From positions 24,261,462 through 24,325,461 of the forward strand of contig OY804589.1 of assembly GCA_963680875.1 (NCBI GenBank): DNA of 64,000 nt. The letters are read 5' to 3'. The notes beneath the pieces were generated by a model. The model searched no databases. It was not told the DNA's origin and saw nothing but the letters and a program-made list of their open reading frames with translations. A program made the position numbers and the translations under genes. Every line of letters begins with the position of its first letter. Position 1 is the stretch's first letter. Below, piece after piece: positions 1 through 13,409 of the stretch. The DNA is from Bathymodiolus brooksi (taxonomy: Eukaryota > Mollusca > Bivalvia > Mytilida > Modiolidae).

Positions 1-690
1 ACGAGGGTTGGGGTGGGGTGCTCTTCAAGGTAATTTTGGTAGGTACAGGTGTGCAGCTGAAATTGCGAAAACACCCCAATGCATATATTGCTATCAAATG
101 AAACCTGAATTTACTTGTTATAACCTTTTTGACAACCTTTACGCCATTGGCTAGGGTGGTCTTACGAAACGATGCTAGTCCATCGGATGGGGACAATAAA
201 AGGCTGGTTTGTGTAAGGGGAGATCAATGCCATGATCACATTAAAGACATCCGGAAAAGAGTAGACTAATGCCACTACAAGGACCGCTCTTGCACTCCCC
301 AGAGTGAAGAGTGACATCACTTGTTTCAATTCACTATGAAGAAGTGATTTTAAAGTAAAATAACTTCTCAGTTCGGGGTAATGTTAGTTGGTTAGGGTTA
401 GGAACAAACAATAAATCACTTAAGATGGCGGCAGGTGTAAACAGGTAGATAGAAGGGTCCGATTTTTTTCTCTGAAAAGTCATATTGTGAGATGATATAC
501 GATACCAATTTTATTTGAAGAATTGTGGAAAAGTTTCTCTGAAAGTATGTGTGACTTTATATCTTCTTTAAATTGATATTAAGAAAGAGATATTTCAATA
601 GTAAAATTTTCTTTATTGTCGTCGATACCGAGTTGAGATCTACTCACCATTGTAAACAAACTTGTGTGTACAACTGTTATATATTTTAAA
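1..690. other. Left edge, no gene recognised
   Basis: I see no coding region here. The last 200-300 bases probably belong to the 5' untranslated region of the LINE whose ORF1 starts at 691, but its 5' end cannot be placed because no target duplication or promoter is evident. Confidence 0.4.
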
Positions 691-1583
691 ATGGCTACGC
701 CGTCAAATGTAAACAAAACAATAAATGATGAAAAGATTACTCCTGATGCAAAACGAGTAAAATTGTTTTCTGGACCCGATGGTGAAAAAATGGATTCGAT
801 AACGAATCACAGCAGCCACAACCCGAAAGTCTTGATACCCAGTCTTTAATTCTCTGTAGTAGTGACGGTCAGTCATTCGATTTAACAACTGTCATAAAAA
901 ATGCTATTTTAAATCCTGAATTTTTTAGCATGATGTCAACGTTACTGACAAAATCTATAGAAAGTTCAATAAAAACTGCTATATCCGAGGCCACTGTGGG
1001 TCTTCACAAAAAAATCGAAACACAAGAGAAAGAAATTTCCGATTTGAAAGCTGAAAGCAGTCAGATAAAAATTGAAAACAGACGATTAAATGATAATGTC
1101 TTTGATCTCATGGTGGATATTGAGGAGCTAGAGCAATATGGTCGACGAAATTCTCTTCGATTTCATAATGTACCGATTACCAAAGAGGAACTGAATAAAA
1201 CTGATGATAAGATAGTTGATATTTGTAAACAACACCTAAAGATAGACATAACCCCAGATGATATCAACAGGTCTCATATAATCGGTAAAATCCACCATGA
1301 AGGTTCTTGCCAGCTTATTTGTCGCTTCCGTAACTGGAAGATAAAGAATCAAATTGTTAAACAAAAGAAACAGCTGAAATCGAACGCTAACAAAATTTAT
1401 ATCACCGAAGATCTAACAAGGTACAGACAACAACTTGTATCCAAAATACAAATAGCGCGAAAGGAGAGAAGAATAGATTCCTTCTGGACAAATGATGGGC
1501 GAATTTTTCTTAAGAAAACTTCAAACTCGCCAAAAGTAATGATAAAATGCGTCGAAGATATTTACTCTACAATAAACAATTAA
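691..1583 (+). pseudogene. LINE ORF1, coiled-coil RNA-binding protein, one frameshift
   Basis: This is the first ORF of a non-LTR retrotransposon. The likely start is the ATG at 691 (protein begins MATPSNVNK). The frame shifts near 815 and continues through the ATG at 930 to the stop at 1583. The downstream part has a charged heptad-rich coiled coil (roughly 1000-1140), then a block with EQYGRRNSLRFHNVP and later YITEDLTRYRQQL, which matches the RRM and C-terminal regions of L1/Transposase_22-type ORF1 proteins. Proteins of this family bind LINE RNA as trimers and act as chaperones in retrotransposition. ORF2 follows after about 875 bases on the same strand. The single frameshift and the damage to ORF2 mark this as a dead copy. 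The family call rests on pattern recognition only. Confidence 0.75.
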
Positions 1584-2458
1584 ATATATACCACAGTCTT
1601 TAATCTATTACAAGTCTATCTTTTAATTACACAATGGAATGAACTGTTTTCCAAAATAAAAATAAAAATGTTTTGTATTTAAAGAATATGATACTTTTTA
1701 TACATATTGTATCATTATTTATTTATTTATTTTTGGTGTTCGTTTGAAATAAATATTGATTATAGCCCAATATTTGTATAATGATAATAAAAAAAAAAAG
1801 ATATTTTTTGTTTCAGAAAAAAAAATGACCTTTAACCCAAAAATAATGCAACTTTTGTTTAAATTATTCATTGTCTATTTGTTGTACAGTATTCATTTAT
1901 CCAAATCTGTATGGTTTTTTTTATTCACATTTACTTTTTTGTTGAGATTTTGTTTCGGTGGTTTATGTGTATACAGTATTTAACCTTTGTTTGTCCGATA
2001 GCACGAGCGTGTATTCAATTATTGATTGATCGAGACCAGGGGTGCGTTCAACATCGTAGCTGCTAGGTTGAGCTACGTAGAAAAATCCTATTGAACGGAA
2101 AGCTAGCCTAGCCGCTACATAGCTCTAGCTAGCTTAACAAATGTCTGCTAGCTTTTGAATCCAAGATGACGGCTAAAACTAAATTTAATTTCGTAAGGTA
2201 AAAATAGTGGCATTGCAGGAAGTGACAACGCTTTTAATACGGATGATCATTTATTAAAGTAACTAGACAAATACGATTAGCTAAAATGTTCCAAGAAATT
2301 ATTCTATATGATTGGCGCCATATTTGTTAGCACTGCTACGTAGCTAATCGTTCAATAACGTCATGACTAGTTTACCTAGCAGCTAGGCTAGCTGCTACGA
2401 TATTGAACGCAGCCCTGGTGGAAATGATTGATCCCGGTTAATGTAACAGTATTTAAAA
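1584..2458 (+). other. LINE inter-ORF region
   Basis: AT-rich spacer between the two LINE ORFs. It has no conserved coding content that I can see. Its middle is occupied by an inverted-repeat element (2035-2419) which explains much of its unusual length. Confidence 0.5.
2035..2419. mobile_element. MITE-like inverted-repeat element inside the LINE
   Basis: The left end reads ACCAGGGGTGCGTTCAACAT and the right end is its near-complement (GAACGCAGCCCTGGT at 2405-2419). The interior is rich in the palindromic words CTAGC and GCTACGTAG. There is no coding capacity. A 9-base direct repeat TGATTGATC lies just outside both ends (2023-2031 and 2425-2433) but is a few bases offset from the inverted repeats, so I do not claim it as the target duplication. 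CAGGG...CCCTG ends are common in hAT-type elements; the superfamily is unproven. Confidence 0.65.
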
Positions 2459-5400
2459 ATGTCAGGTGATTACATGTCACACAGAGTCTCGATCGGTATA
2501 TTTTATTCACGAGTGTATTCTATTGTGAGAAAGAAAATGTTTTTTATGACAAAATTTAAACCTTTTTGTTATAATTTAAATTTATTGTTTCATGCATCTT
2601 GTAATCTTGTCGTTCATATTGTTATGAATTATTTGCTCAAATCGTTTTATACAAATTTATCTTTCACAATGATCCTGTTGATTTTAATTCTGTTAGATAA
2701 CGATATTGCTGAAAATCCAGGCCCTTTCTCTGATGAAATCTCTATCTTTCATGTAAATGCTAGAAGTGTTAGGAAAAAGCTTGACTATATAGAATCTGTT
2801 GAATTTGACTCCTCATTGATATGCATAACAGAAAGTCATTTAAATGACAAGGTTTTAGATGATGATATAAAGTTAGATGGATACTATGATAAACCCTTTA
2901 GAAAGGATAGAAACTGTTTTGGTGGTGGTGTACTTGTATATGTATCAACGACTTTAAAAGTAAAACGGCAAGTTGATTTAGAATACGATAATCACGAATT
3001 TATATGGTTACAGTTAAATTTTTCGAATAAATCTGTATTAATCTGTATAGTTTATCGGACACAAGGGGCAATTAATCCATTTTGGCGCGATTTTCAACAC
3101 TCTATTGAGCAATCATTTAATTTTACCCAACATGTAGTAGTAACCGGTGATCTGAATGTAGACTTATTGCATGTTCTTAACGATATTATACAGTTATATA
3201 ACTTAACAAATTTGGTCAAGGAACCTACAAGAATTGACATAATTTCTGGAATCTAAACTTTACTGGACCCAGTTCTTGTTTCTGATGATTGTGACAGTAG
3301 GTTTGTTGAAGTTATTGATATAGATAAAACTATCAGTGATCATAAGGCAACAAAATTATATCTAAAAATCCCAGATGTGATACATAAATCTTATCAACGT
3401 TTTGTTTGGATATACAAGAAAGGCGATTTCGTGAAACTTAATAATCTGATTTCTCAATTTGATTGGTATAAGTTGTTGTCTAATTGTACACAAAATATAA
3501 ACATGATGTGTGTGCGATTTACAGAAAAATATTTAGAGTTTGCCCGAGAGTGTATCCCAACAAAAACAATTACAATACGCGACCGTGATAAACCGTGGTT
3601 TAATTCTGGTATTAAAAGAGAAATGAAAATTCGCGATTCTCTTCATAAAAAAATGCGCAAACAGCCGAATATTAATAACATATGCAAATATAAGGTTCAA
3701 AGGAATAAAGTTAATAACATGATTATCCATGCAAAGCAACAGTTTTTTCTTAATTCAAACGACTTTCTTGACGAGAATTCGTCAGATCCTAAATTATTTT
3801 GGTCTCTTGTTAAAAAGCTAATGGGTAATGTTGGTCGTAGTTGTACGATGCCACCCCTTTTAGATACAGAAAATGATATTTTATATGTCGATGATATTGA
3901 TAAGTGCAACCTCCTAAACAGTTTCTTTTGTTCCATATCAAATTTGGATGATAATAACTGTAATCCACCTAACTTAGAGTTGAGAACAAATTCAAAGTTA
4001 GCCATTATAGAATTTACAATGAAGGAAATTTCAGATATATTAAAGTCCCTAAATATAAAAAAAAGCCTCCGGGCACGATTTGATTAGTCATCATATGTTA
4101 AAAAACACAGCCAATACTGTTAGTATACCTTTAAAAATTATATTTGATTATTCCATACAAACTTCTACTTTTCCAGACCATTGGAAATTAGCTAAAGTTA
4201 TGTCATTATTTAAAAATGGAAACAAGTCCTTAGTATCCAACTATCGACCTATATCCCTACTTAGCTGTGTGGGAAAAACATTTGAAAGAGTGGTTTTCAA
4301 GCATGTATCTAATTATTTTTTAGACAACAAACTGTTATGTAAATATCAATCAGGTTTTGTACCAGGATGTTCAACAGTACATCAGTTAATTGAAATATTT
4401 CATAAAATATGTATATCTCTAGATAAAAAAGAATTTTTCTGTTCAGTTTTTTTGTGATATATCGAAGGCATTCGATAGAGTGTGGCATAAAGGTCTTACT
4501 GAAAAGTTAAAATCTTATGGTTTAAGTGAAGGTTTAGTTAAATGGTTTCAAGATTATATTTCTAATAGGAAACAAATTGTGTTCATTAATAATTCAGAGT
4601 CACGAATAGGGTTACTTAAAGCTGGTGTTCCTCAGGGTTCAGTGTTGGGTCCTTTACTTTTTCTGATATACATCAATGATATTTCTGATAATTTATCTAG
4701 CTTGGTAAGACTATTTGCAGACGATACTTCATTATCCTATTCATCAACTAACCTACTTCAAATTGAAAGAAAATTAAATTCTGATATAAATATATTAAAT
4801 ACATGGGCTGAGACATGGTTGGTAAAATTTAATCCACAAAAGACAGAATTTGTCATCTTTAGTAATAAAAAAAATATAGACCAAGTAAACATTCTTTTTA
4901 ATGGTGAGAATATTAAACAGGTAGAATATCATACTCATTTAGGTATTTGCCTTTCTAGTAACTGTAAATGGTGCTATCATATTAACAACACATGTCAAAG
5001 GGCGACCAAACGAATTCACATTTTACGAAAACTAAAATACTTATTAAGTAGATCCCATTTGAGTAAGATTTATAAAACATATATTTTACCTATATTAGAG
5101 TATGCTTGTGAACTGTGGGATGACTGTTGTATTCGTGATACCCAAAAATTAGAATGTTTGCAACTTGAAGCAGCAAGGATTGTAACGGGTCTACCTATTT
5201 ATTCTAGTGCTGAAAGTTTATATTTTGAAACTGGGTGGTCAAAATTGGAAGACCGTCGGAAGTCTAGGAAACTCAATTTATTTTATAAAATTGAAAATAA
5301 TATGGCTCCCACATACTTATCTGACTGTTTGCCAACTACTATTGGAGAAACAGTAACATATAATCTCCGTAATAATGATGACTATCGCACTCAGAGGTGT

Positions 5401-5886
5401 CGTCTGCAAACTAGTTCCAAGTTTTTCTTTCCTTCCACTATAAAGTTGTGGAATTCCTTACCCGATAGTGTAAAATCTCTACCCACTTTTTCCAAATTTA
5501 AAAAAGCCATTCAGCCTGTCCAAATTCCGGTGGCTTCATTTTACAATATTGGCGATAGGAAAACTAACATAATACATACTAAGCTAAGACATAGATGTAG
5601 TGGCCTTAATGCCGATTTATATAGAGTAAATTTGAAGAATGATCCACGTTGTGTATGTGGTCATCTATTTGAGGATGCTATTCATTTTTTTCTTGAATGT
5701 CCACTTTATCAACACGATAGAACTTCTCTGTTTAACTATTTTAATAACATTGTTCCCATCGCTATAGAATATATACTCTTTGGATGTAACGTAATTAGTG
5801 AAGAATTGAATACTTTATTGTTCAAATCAGTGCAAAAATTTATTCGACAAACTTGTAGATTTAATAATTATTATCCCCAACCGTGA
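2459..5886 (+). pseudogene. LINE ORF2: AP endonuclease, reverse transcriptase, C-terminal zinc-knuckle-like region
   Basis: A broken polyprotein in four pieces: 2459-3256, 3377-4087, 4080-4457 and 4480-5886, separated by stops and frameshifts. Piece 1 is an endonuclease/exonuclease/phosphatase-fold domain (SIFHVNARSVRKKL, CITESHLNDKV, VVVTGDLNVD). Pieces 3-4 are the reverse transcriptase: YRPISLLSCVGKTFERV, DISKAFDRVWH (spanning the frameshift near 4460), GVPQGSVLGPLLFLIYINDI and the catalytic LFADDTSLSYSS. The C-terminus has a C-x-C-x(n)-H-x(4)-C pattern (CVCGHLFEDAIHFFLECP). This order is that of CR1/L2/Rex1-like, APE-type LINEs. The N-terminus carries a 2A-like motif after a hydrophobic stretch. 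The clade is not settled, and the copy cannot make ORF2 protein. Confidence 0.88.
2702..2725 (+). other. 2A-like ribosome-skipping motif DIAENPGP in LINE ORF2
   Basis: Residues 82-89 of the first ORF2 piece read DIAENPGP, directly after a hydrophobic run (MILLILILL) and directly before the endonuclease domain. The 2A consensus is D-(V/I)-E-x-N-P-G-P; here the third position is Ala. 2A-like sequences at this place are known from APE-type LINEs of sea urchin, amphioxus and molluscs. Activity of this variant is untested. Confidence 0.75.
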
Positions 5887-8334
5887 TATTATCTCAACAC
5901 AATTTATTAGTTTTATCCCCCCCCCCTTTTTTTCTGTTAAATATTAAAACAATATTTAATATGTATGCTTAGTTTGACATGATTTTGCTTAATTTACTAA
6001 TTATAATTGATATAGCCTATACATTTGCTGTCATTTGATTTGTTTTGTTTATGCTATTAATGTATTTGTATGGAGAGGGACTAGTAAGTTGTCAAAACTT
6101 GTTCCCAATCCAATTGTATATATATATTGACAATAAAATCATTATAAAGTATATAAAGTAAAGTTAGTTGGTTATTCATTCCAAATAAGTATCTCACTTT
6201 GTTGAAATAACAAACGGTGCTAATTTGTAAACAAAAGTTCTGGTTCCAAAAAAGAAAACCACTCCCAATTGTCACTAAATACATGAACTATGAAAAGTTT
6301 AAAAGAAGTGACAGGCCAGATCGTTTCCGTAGTTTGACAACTGTAAACGATTTTCTCTCCGTTGTTGGGAAACGTTTTTCAATGATTACCTAAGGATTGA
6401 CACAAAAAGGTTTCCGATTTCTGTAAAATGAAATTCGTACATGTACATTTTGCAGCAGATTGAATGCATAAATTTCCGAACCGTGGAAGATACCAGATCG
6501 CAAACATTATAAGTTGACAGAATTCTCTTTATAGTTCACAACTTTCCACTTCGTCCGTGATTTTTAACAATTTTAATAATTAAATCATAAAGGAACAAAA
6601 AAACACGTTCCTTTTCTAATATTTAGTGAATACTTGTGTATTACATGAAAACGTGTATTCATTGGCTCTATAAAAATACATAATTGGGGAGAACAGTAAA
6701 TTACATTAGCTGTGTATTCATTGGCTACACAAATGTATTTGGACCAATCGCTGTGCTCGTAACAAACTGTTTTCGACTAGAACAGAAGAGTTATCTAACG
6801 TTGAAGTTACAGTAAAATATGTCCGGTTTCGGTAAAACAACAATTTTTAAAGGTCTTTTAGGCAATCGCCCAAACGCTTTTTGTTGGGCCAGTGACTACC
6901 TAATTTGGAGCAGCTTTTGGTCGCCCGAATAAGATATTAGTCGCATTTGGCGACTGGGCGACCGTCCATTTCAGGCACTGTATAGCTAAGACATGCTTGT
7001 TTATTATTTCATGTAGTTTAAAAAATAGATAATAAGTTCTATGGATGTTGAAATATAAATGTATTGATAGAGATATCACTTATTCATGTATGTATCTGTA
7101 TATGTTTTTTTTATTAAAATATAAATGATGAATTAATATATATTAGTTCTCCATTCTCTAATCACGGTTTACCTGAAGTTAATGAGTTTTTGTTTATCAT
7201 TGACTTGTAATAAGCATGTCGGAATTAAACCACTTTGTAATAAGCAAGTCGGATTTAAGGCACGTGTAATAAGCAAGTCATTTAGTAGTTTTCTGATTGG
7301 TTGCGTCCGTCGTCCTACGCCCGTACAAACAAAGGGAGTTCGAGTATAATTGATAATATGATTACTTTTAATGGTATCTCTGTATTAAACTTTAAATTTA
7401 AGAGGTATTCTCTTTAACCAAAGTATTATATGTCGTAAAGTTTTATTTTCAATGTATTATGTAATCTTTCGGTGAGCGACTGGGGGTATTAAATTATGAG
7501 AAAGTGCCATTTCATCTACTACAGATTAAGAAGTTATTGTTGAAGCCATGAATTTTTTGAGATTTTACCATGAATAGGAAATAGCCTTTGTCATCACTTT
7601 GCGTCGGTCGTCCGTCCGTACACAATTACTAAAAATGTTCTCCTCTGAAACCACTTGGCCACTTAAGACCAAGAGGGAGAGGCCTTAAGGTGCAAAATTG
7701 GCCCCACATTTTATTAAAAAATAATGCTTCACATAGAATAAAAACAATTTACTAATTTAGTTGTTATATAAACAAATATATCTTTCCGTGAAATTGGGTG
7801 CGTTATGACGTCATAATGACATCATAATTAGACGGATAATGCTAAGAATGGACTATAAACGACATATTCAATGTACATTTTAGCTATTTTATATACCTCC
7901 ACAGTCTTCCACCAACACTAAATTGAGCAGTTGTTTTGAGTATAGAGGGTTAATGATTGTATCAAAATATTTTGTTGCTGAAGGATTGTGGAGGTTGTTA
8001 AATATTAATTTATTTATAACCTCGGCTAGACCCTTAAAATCAATATTTTCACTCTTCTGATTGTATATATGAGACCATTATGTATATATACACACAATTT
8101 CTGTACATTTTATGATTCATTTCAAGTAATGAAATTCATCAGCAAATAACTAATGTTTCTTGTAAATAATTGTATTTATTTTAAATACAGTCTGTGTACA
8201 TTGAAACCAGAAGAAAAACTCAGTGCGTGCAGTCCGGCGTCAATGCGATAAACAGAACTGGGGACTATTTAGCGCCATATATGGCCCCATATTTAATGAA
8301 TCATTATCTTAGAAAATACTTGATTAAAGGTGAA

Positions 8335-8410
8335 CTCAGGTGCTCCGGAAGGGTAGGCAGTTCCTACTCCACTAGTGGCACTCGTCGTGTTAATCTAGTT
8401 ACAAACCCGG
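8335..8410 (+). repeat. Dispersed repeat fragment, copy 1
   Basis: The block with GGAAGGGTAGGCAGTTCCTA and GTGGCACTCGTCGTGTT is repeated, diverged, at 29222-29330. It looks like part of a larger degraded mobile element common in bivalve DNA. The small ORF across it (8194-8427) is not convincing as a gene. Confidence 0.55.
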
Positions 8411-8989
8411 TAATAAATCGTGAATGAGGAAAGGACCGGGAAGTGCTTACGACAAGTGGAACATATGGATCCGTGGTCATTATCCAAGAATTTTATTTCG
8501 ATTAGACATGGGGTTAGTTTATCATCCAGCTCATAGAAGGAACGATGTGGAATAAAAAACCCGGAAAAATATGTTAATTATTTTATTTTTCTAAATGCAT
8601 CAATTAAATAAAAACTAGAACTGTACAACCACAAGCAAACCTTGTTACATTCGAATACATAAACATAAATACAAAAATCTGGATTAGCTGATCAAAAGAG
8701 AAAAAAAGAAATATTCAATTCCGGGAGACGACGGAATATTAGTAAAAATACTTACAAATTACTTCTACTTAAACCTTTAAGAATTTTTATTCTGGAAATT
8801 TATAGAAGTCAAACGTACTATATACCTGCATAGATCGAAAATGTAAAAACTTGTTTGATTAAATAATAAGTAATAAGATGTCTAATGAGGAGTGAAAAAA
8901 GTGTTCTTTTAGGATAGAGAACTTCCAATTTTCTCAGTAGTCCTTTCTCGTTTTTATGATTTTCATATTGATACATTCATTTACAAGGG

Positions 8990-9140
8990 ATCTGTGGCTA
9001 GAAGTGGAAAAAATATGATTTTTTGGCGTGAAATCGGAATTTTTCACACGAAATACCCCAAACAATTTCGCACCTCCCTCCGCTCGGCGCAATTTTTTTA
9101 AGTGCGCCCCCTAGCTTGAAATCCTGGATCCGCCTCTGAA
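8990..9140. mobile_element. Short non-autonomous element, copy 1
   Basis: About 150 bases that share the core GAAATACCCCAAACA and the end CTTGAAATCCTGGATCC with 11750-11935, in the same orientation. No coding capacity. Confidence 0.6.
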
Positions 9141-9848
9141 TACCACAGAAGAATCAACATAAATTTTAAAGGACCAGGAATATTTGACTTAAAAAGAACC
9201 CAGATATATACTCATACATTTGCATGATCAGAAGTAATGGATAAAATAGAATTTTGGAGTTGTTTGTATTGTGTAGAGTCTGTGTGTATTACATGTGGTA
9301 GTGAACAGGACACATTATACAAGATTATCTATATACAAATGTGCATATGATGTAAAACAATGTGTTTGATTCCTCATAGTCTACTTGCGATTTTTCATGT
9401 ATAAATCCAAAGAATACAATTGTATGGATATTTTGGATTCAATATTCAGTGATCAAAGACAGAAAGATGTGATGAATTAAGTGATTGAATATTTATTTAA
9501 TGATTCAGAAACACATGCATAATTGTAGTTTCAGTTCAGACAAGAAATCAGGATTCAGCCATACCTACATGTACATATTAAGATGCAGTAAACACTGAAA
9601 TATAATTTTGAGATCATGGAGATAATTTAATTTAATTGTTAATAAAAAATTTGAAAGTGAAGTTGTTTCTTGTTCAGTACATTGTTTAATGACATGATAT
9701 GTGTATAACAGTTCCCATAATTGTGTGGGAAACAATATTGTTGTAGTATTATTGGTACTTGTAAAGTTATGCCACATTATGACCCAAAGGTGTTTTATGT
9801 TATGCACTGCATACACAAACTTTTGATCCATCATTTGTCCATTGGAGG

Positions 9849-10050
9849 TTAGGTGTTTAACACCACTTTCAAAAATATTTCAGTTACTACTTTTGTGGCG
9901 GAAATTGGAGTACTCGGAGAAATCCACAGACCTGTCGCAAGTCACTGACAAACTTTATCACATAATGTTTTATCGAGTACACCTCGCCATGGATGGGGTT
10001 CAAACTCACAAGTGGTGATATGCAACGATTGCACAGGTAGTTGTCATCCG
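9849..10050 (-). mobile_element. tRNA-derived SINE, family A
   Basis: Reverse-strand copy with the 3' tail (GTGGTGTTAAACACC on -), the conserved core (CGACAGGT, CCGGGTACTCC-type block) and the tRNA-like head with an ACAACTACCTGTGCAATCG block. A paired copy sits at 55525-55755 as part of the inverted duplication. Confidence 0.8.
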
Positions 10051-11749
10051 GAACTCCTCACGCCTTTCCCCAAGTGAAAACCAAGCTCGGATATGAATAA
10101 TATTCTGTGTACCGCGTGACTTATGAAATCACATGATATAACAATGGAGGACCGTCATCCAAGAAACGTGGGATTCAGTCATCAAGGATTCGCATAGGAG
10201 AAATTAGGTGATTACATGTTGATTGGCTTGAAGTCATGATAATTGATCTAATGCGTGCAAACGCCAAAACTCCATACTTGGTTGTTTACATATTAGAGGA
10301 CAAGGTCAATGTCAAATTTTAGATAATTATTAGTTTTATTTATCGATTTTATATTTTTAATGATTACTTGGCAATAATATAGATAAAATTTGATATGAAA
10401 TTATTTTATAAAATACTTTGTATTCATATCCAAAAATCATGGGTAGTTTGCTCATTTGCATATCCAAGATGGCGGTTTCTTCAAGCCAGACATTTTTACA
10501 AAGATTTCTTAAAGAAATATTTTGTTCGGGGGTGCGGGCATTTTTCTGAGGTGAAATATTTGACATTACACTGGTAGAAACAAGCACAGCAAATTTTAGC
10601 TAGATGTATAAATTATTCGCGGTTCCCACACTATTTTAAAAACAAGGCATATTTCTGTGAATTCTAATATGGATATCACTGCAGAATTCAAATCTTAGTC
10701 GACTTCTGACCATTTTTTTAATTGTTTACCATGAATGCACACTATTTTCTGAACCAAATACGGAAACTTCCGGTGTAGATCTATCTCTTTTTTCACACAT
10801 TATTTGAATAAAATTTGTTTCCACGGTTCCCAGGAAGATTGAAATGGTCAGATTTTGGGAAATGTCAGCTTCTGTAAGGGCCACTTGAAGGGTAACGTGT
10901 GTTTTCATTAAAATTCGAATTGTTATCTGCTGAAAAATAGTCAATCATTGTCGACACCGGTTTAAATATAGAAAATAATTAAGTCGAGGCTCCATGAAGG
11001 GTGAATAAACTTTTTATAATGATACATTTGAATTCGATGAATGTTTATTACACAATATCAACAAAACATTGAATACTTGTAGTAAGCACATTCAAAAAAG
11101 TTAACAATATAAAATCTATACACTAAACGTTTTCAATGATATAGTTAATACTTATGTGGGGCAGATATTGAAAAAAAATGCACAATATATTTTTTATTTA
11201 CATATTTTTATTTATTTAATTGATCGTGAAAAGGGGGGGGGGGGTGGAAGTGCATACATTTTCGATCTTTTACACACATCATCGAGTTCCTTATGAACAT
11301 ATGATGACAATTAATTTTGATGCGATCACAAATAATTATATGAAGTTATTTATGTGATCAAAACTGATGAAATATTATTAAAAAAAATAAATACGAGTTT
11401 TCATCAGCGTTCATTGATCAGCGTCTCCAAATATGGTTCAACGTTTATTTGCTGACGTCATACATGACGCGATTTGGCTTATGAATATGCATGAGCAAAA
11501 GTACCCATGATTTCTGGCTATGTTTTTTGGGGAAAGGATTATCTTCTCTTCCTCTTCACAACCCTGGCCGAATAACCAGCATTTTAACGCATATCAATAC
11601 ATTCATATCCGAGCTAAAAGAAAATGACAAGTAAAACAAAGTGGAAATATTTTAAAATAACGTTACTATCATTTGAAATATACATATGTATAAAAGTGTA
11701 GAAAAATGTACTTTTGAGTGAAATAGTGTTGTAATAAGAGATCGTGAAC

Positions 11750-11935
11750 GTGATGCAGGGGCGCCCTTCCCCCCCCCCCCTAAAATTGGAAACAAATATG
11801 ATTATTTGGCGTAAAATCGTGATTTTTCACATGAAATACCCCAAACATTTTCGCGCCTCCCTCCACTCGGCACAATTTTTTGAAGTGTGCCCCCCCCCCC
11901 CTTAACTTGAAATCCTGGATCCACCCCTGTGATGT
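11750..11935. mobile_element. Short non-autonomous element, copy 2, hAT-like ends
   Basis: Starts with CAGGGGCGCCC and ends with a CACCCCTG complement. It shares its core with 8990-9140. C-runs of variable length sit near both ends. Near-matching GTGATG flanks each side but the alignment is not clean. Confidence 0.5.
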
Positions 11936-13409
11936 ACAAGTATGCAAAAATGTCAAGGTAAATTTTAAATGAGGTTGAAACAAGTCATCATTTGATATCA
12001 ATTCGGTTGTATTTCATTTTGACGATTTAAATTACGGAAGACGTTCACAACCATATTTTTTTTTAACAATTGCAACTCAGCTGGTTTTTTTCATAACCTA
12101 TAATAAAATGAAAAAATATATATCACACTTTTGGAACAGTTCCAACATTCAAAAGAAAAATCGTAGAAATATGTAAATTCGATATCCCTAACACATATAA
12201 ATGACCCATCCTGGCTTATTTCAGGTACTTCAATAAAAAGTGACGGGGTTAAACTAGTATACAGTAGATTTTTCTAAGACATTTCTCTTATTTAATGAAA
12301 ACAATAGAAAACGAAAATCGCACGATTTTTGCACGACAATCGGTCAATGGTCGGGCGACCGTCGCCGATAAGGTATCAATAAGCCTAAAAGGGGGAAAAA
12401 ATTTACCATGGGACAGACGGGTTTTGGGAGAATGGAATCATTTATTTTTCTTTACATATGAAATCAGAAATGTTTCATTCAATATCCAGTATTACATAAC
12501 TATTATACTGCTTGATTTTCCTTAGTCAAATTTTTTTTCTCTCCCAAGTCTGGCAAAATTATTTATTTGTGCGAAAATTTAAATCAGAAATATTAACAAA
12601 AATAAGTAAATAAATTTGAAAAGCACCCCTCCTTGAAGTATATCTATAAATAGCGTTTGAGGAAAATATGTATTTTGTATGCTGATTGTAATGTCACTGT
12701 GAAACCATTATTTGGCCAGTGATATTAATTTTTAACTGTTTTAAACACCGAAATGAACAAAAATATATATCTAATCACTCAATGAACAATTGAAGACAAA
12801 TGTTGCAATAAGGTCTCCCTCAAAAGATCTTTACGTAAATTAACATTGTTTCGTTATGTGACGGGAAGATACGTTCGTTCGTCAATTATCAAGAAATCTC
12901 TATTAATGGAATCCAGCTAGCCAAGTTCGTATTATTAGTTGGTAGAACATCATCAATATACCTGGGAGTGAGATTAAAGGCTTAAGCCTCTATACTTTTT
13001 TTGTCTTTGAGAAGTTTTTGTATAAACTCAGACTCATAGGAGTATAGAAAAAGTTGGAGAGGAGAGGGGCATAGTTTGTTCCCATAGGGATGCCTAGCTA
13101 TGATTTGTTCAAAATTGTGCCATTCGAACTCTACAAATATATGTTATCGATAAGGAACTCCAATATTTTGATAACTTCATTTTATGTGTAGCACTTTTTA
13201 CCTTTCGTTTCGTGCTTGACAAAATAAGTTAATTCGTGACCCAATACTATAAACTTGTAACGTTGCCATCATTTTTTAAAGTAAAATGCGTTGTGAATAA
13301 CTTACTTTAAAGAGGAAATGAAAGTGTAAAAGGCAAAAAAAGTCAAATATTTGGCTAGATGAAATTTTCGAGAATTAAAATTATCCTCTTCTTTCAGTAT
13401 CCACTTTTG

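Larger units (their letters stand above)
5887..9580. other. Gene-free stretch with LINE 3' tail and repeat fragments
   Basis: The first few hundred bases are probably the LINE 3' untranslated region. Further on I see repeat debris: three copies of a TAATAAGCAAGTCGG-like word at 7208-7285, a fragment with TTGGCGACTGGGCGACCGT near 6950, a repeat block at 8335-8410 shared with 29222-29330, and a repeat at 8990-9140 shared with 11750-11935. No ORF shows family similarity. Confidence 0.5.

Noticed and set aside
9565..9834. 89-codon ORF on - whose product resembles that of 55785-56054 on +
   Set aside because: The similarity is due to the inverted duplication. The differences I can see (N/I, Q/K, N/I, I/M) all change the residue, so there is no sign of protein-level constraint.
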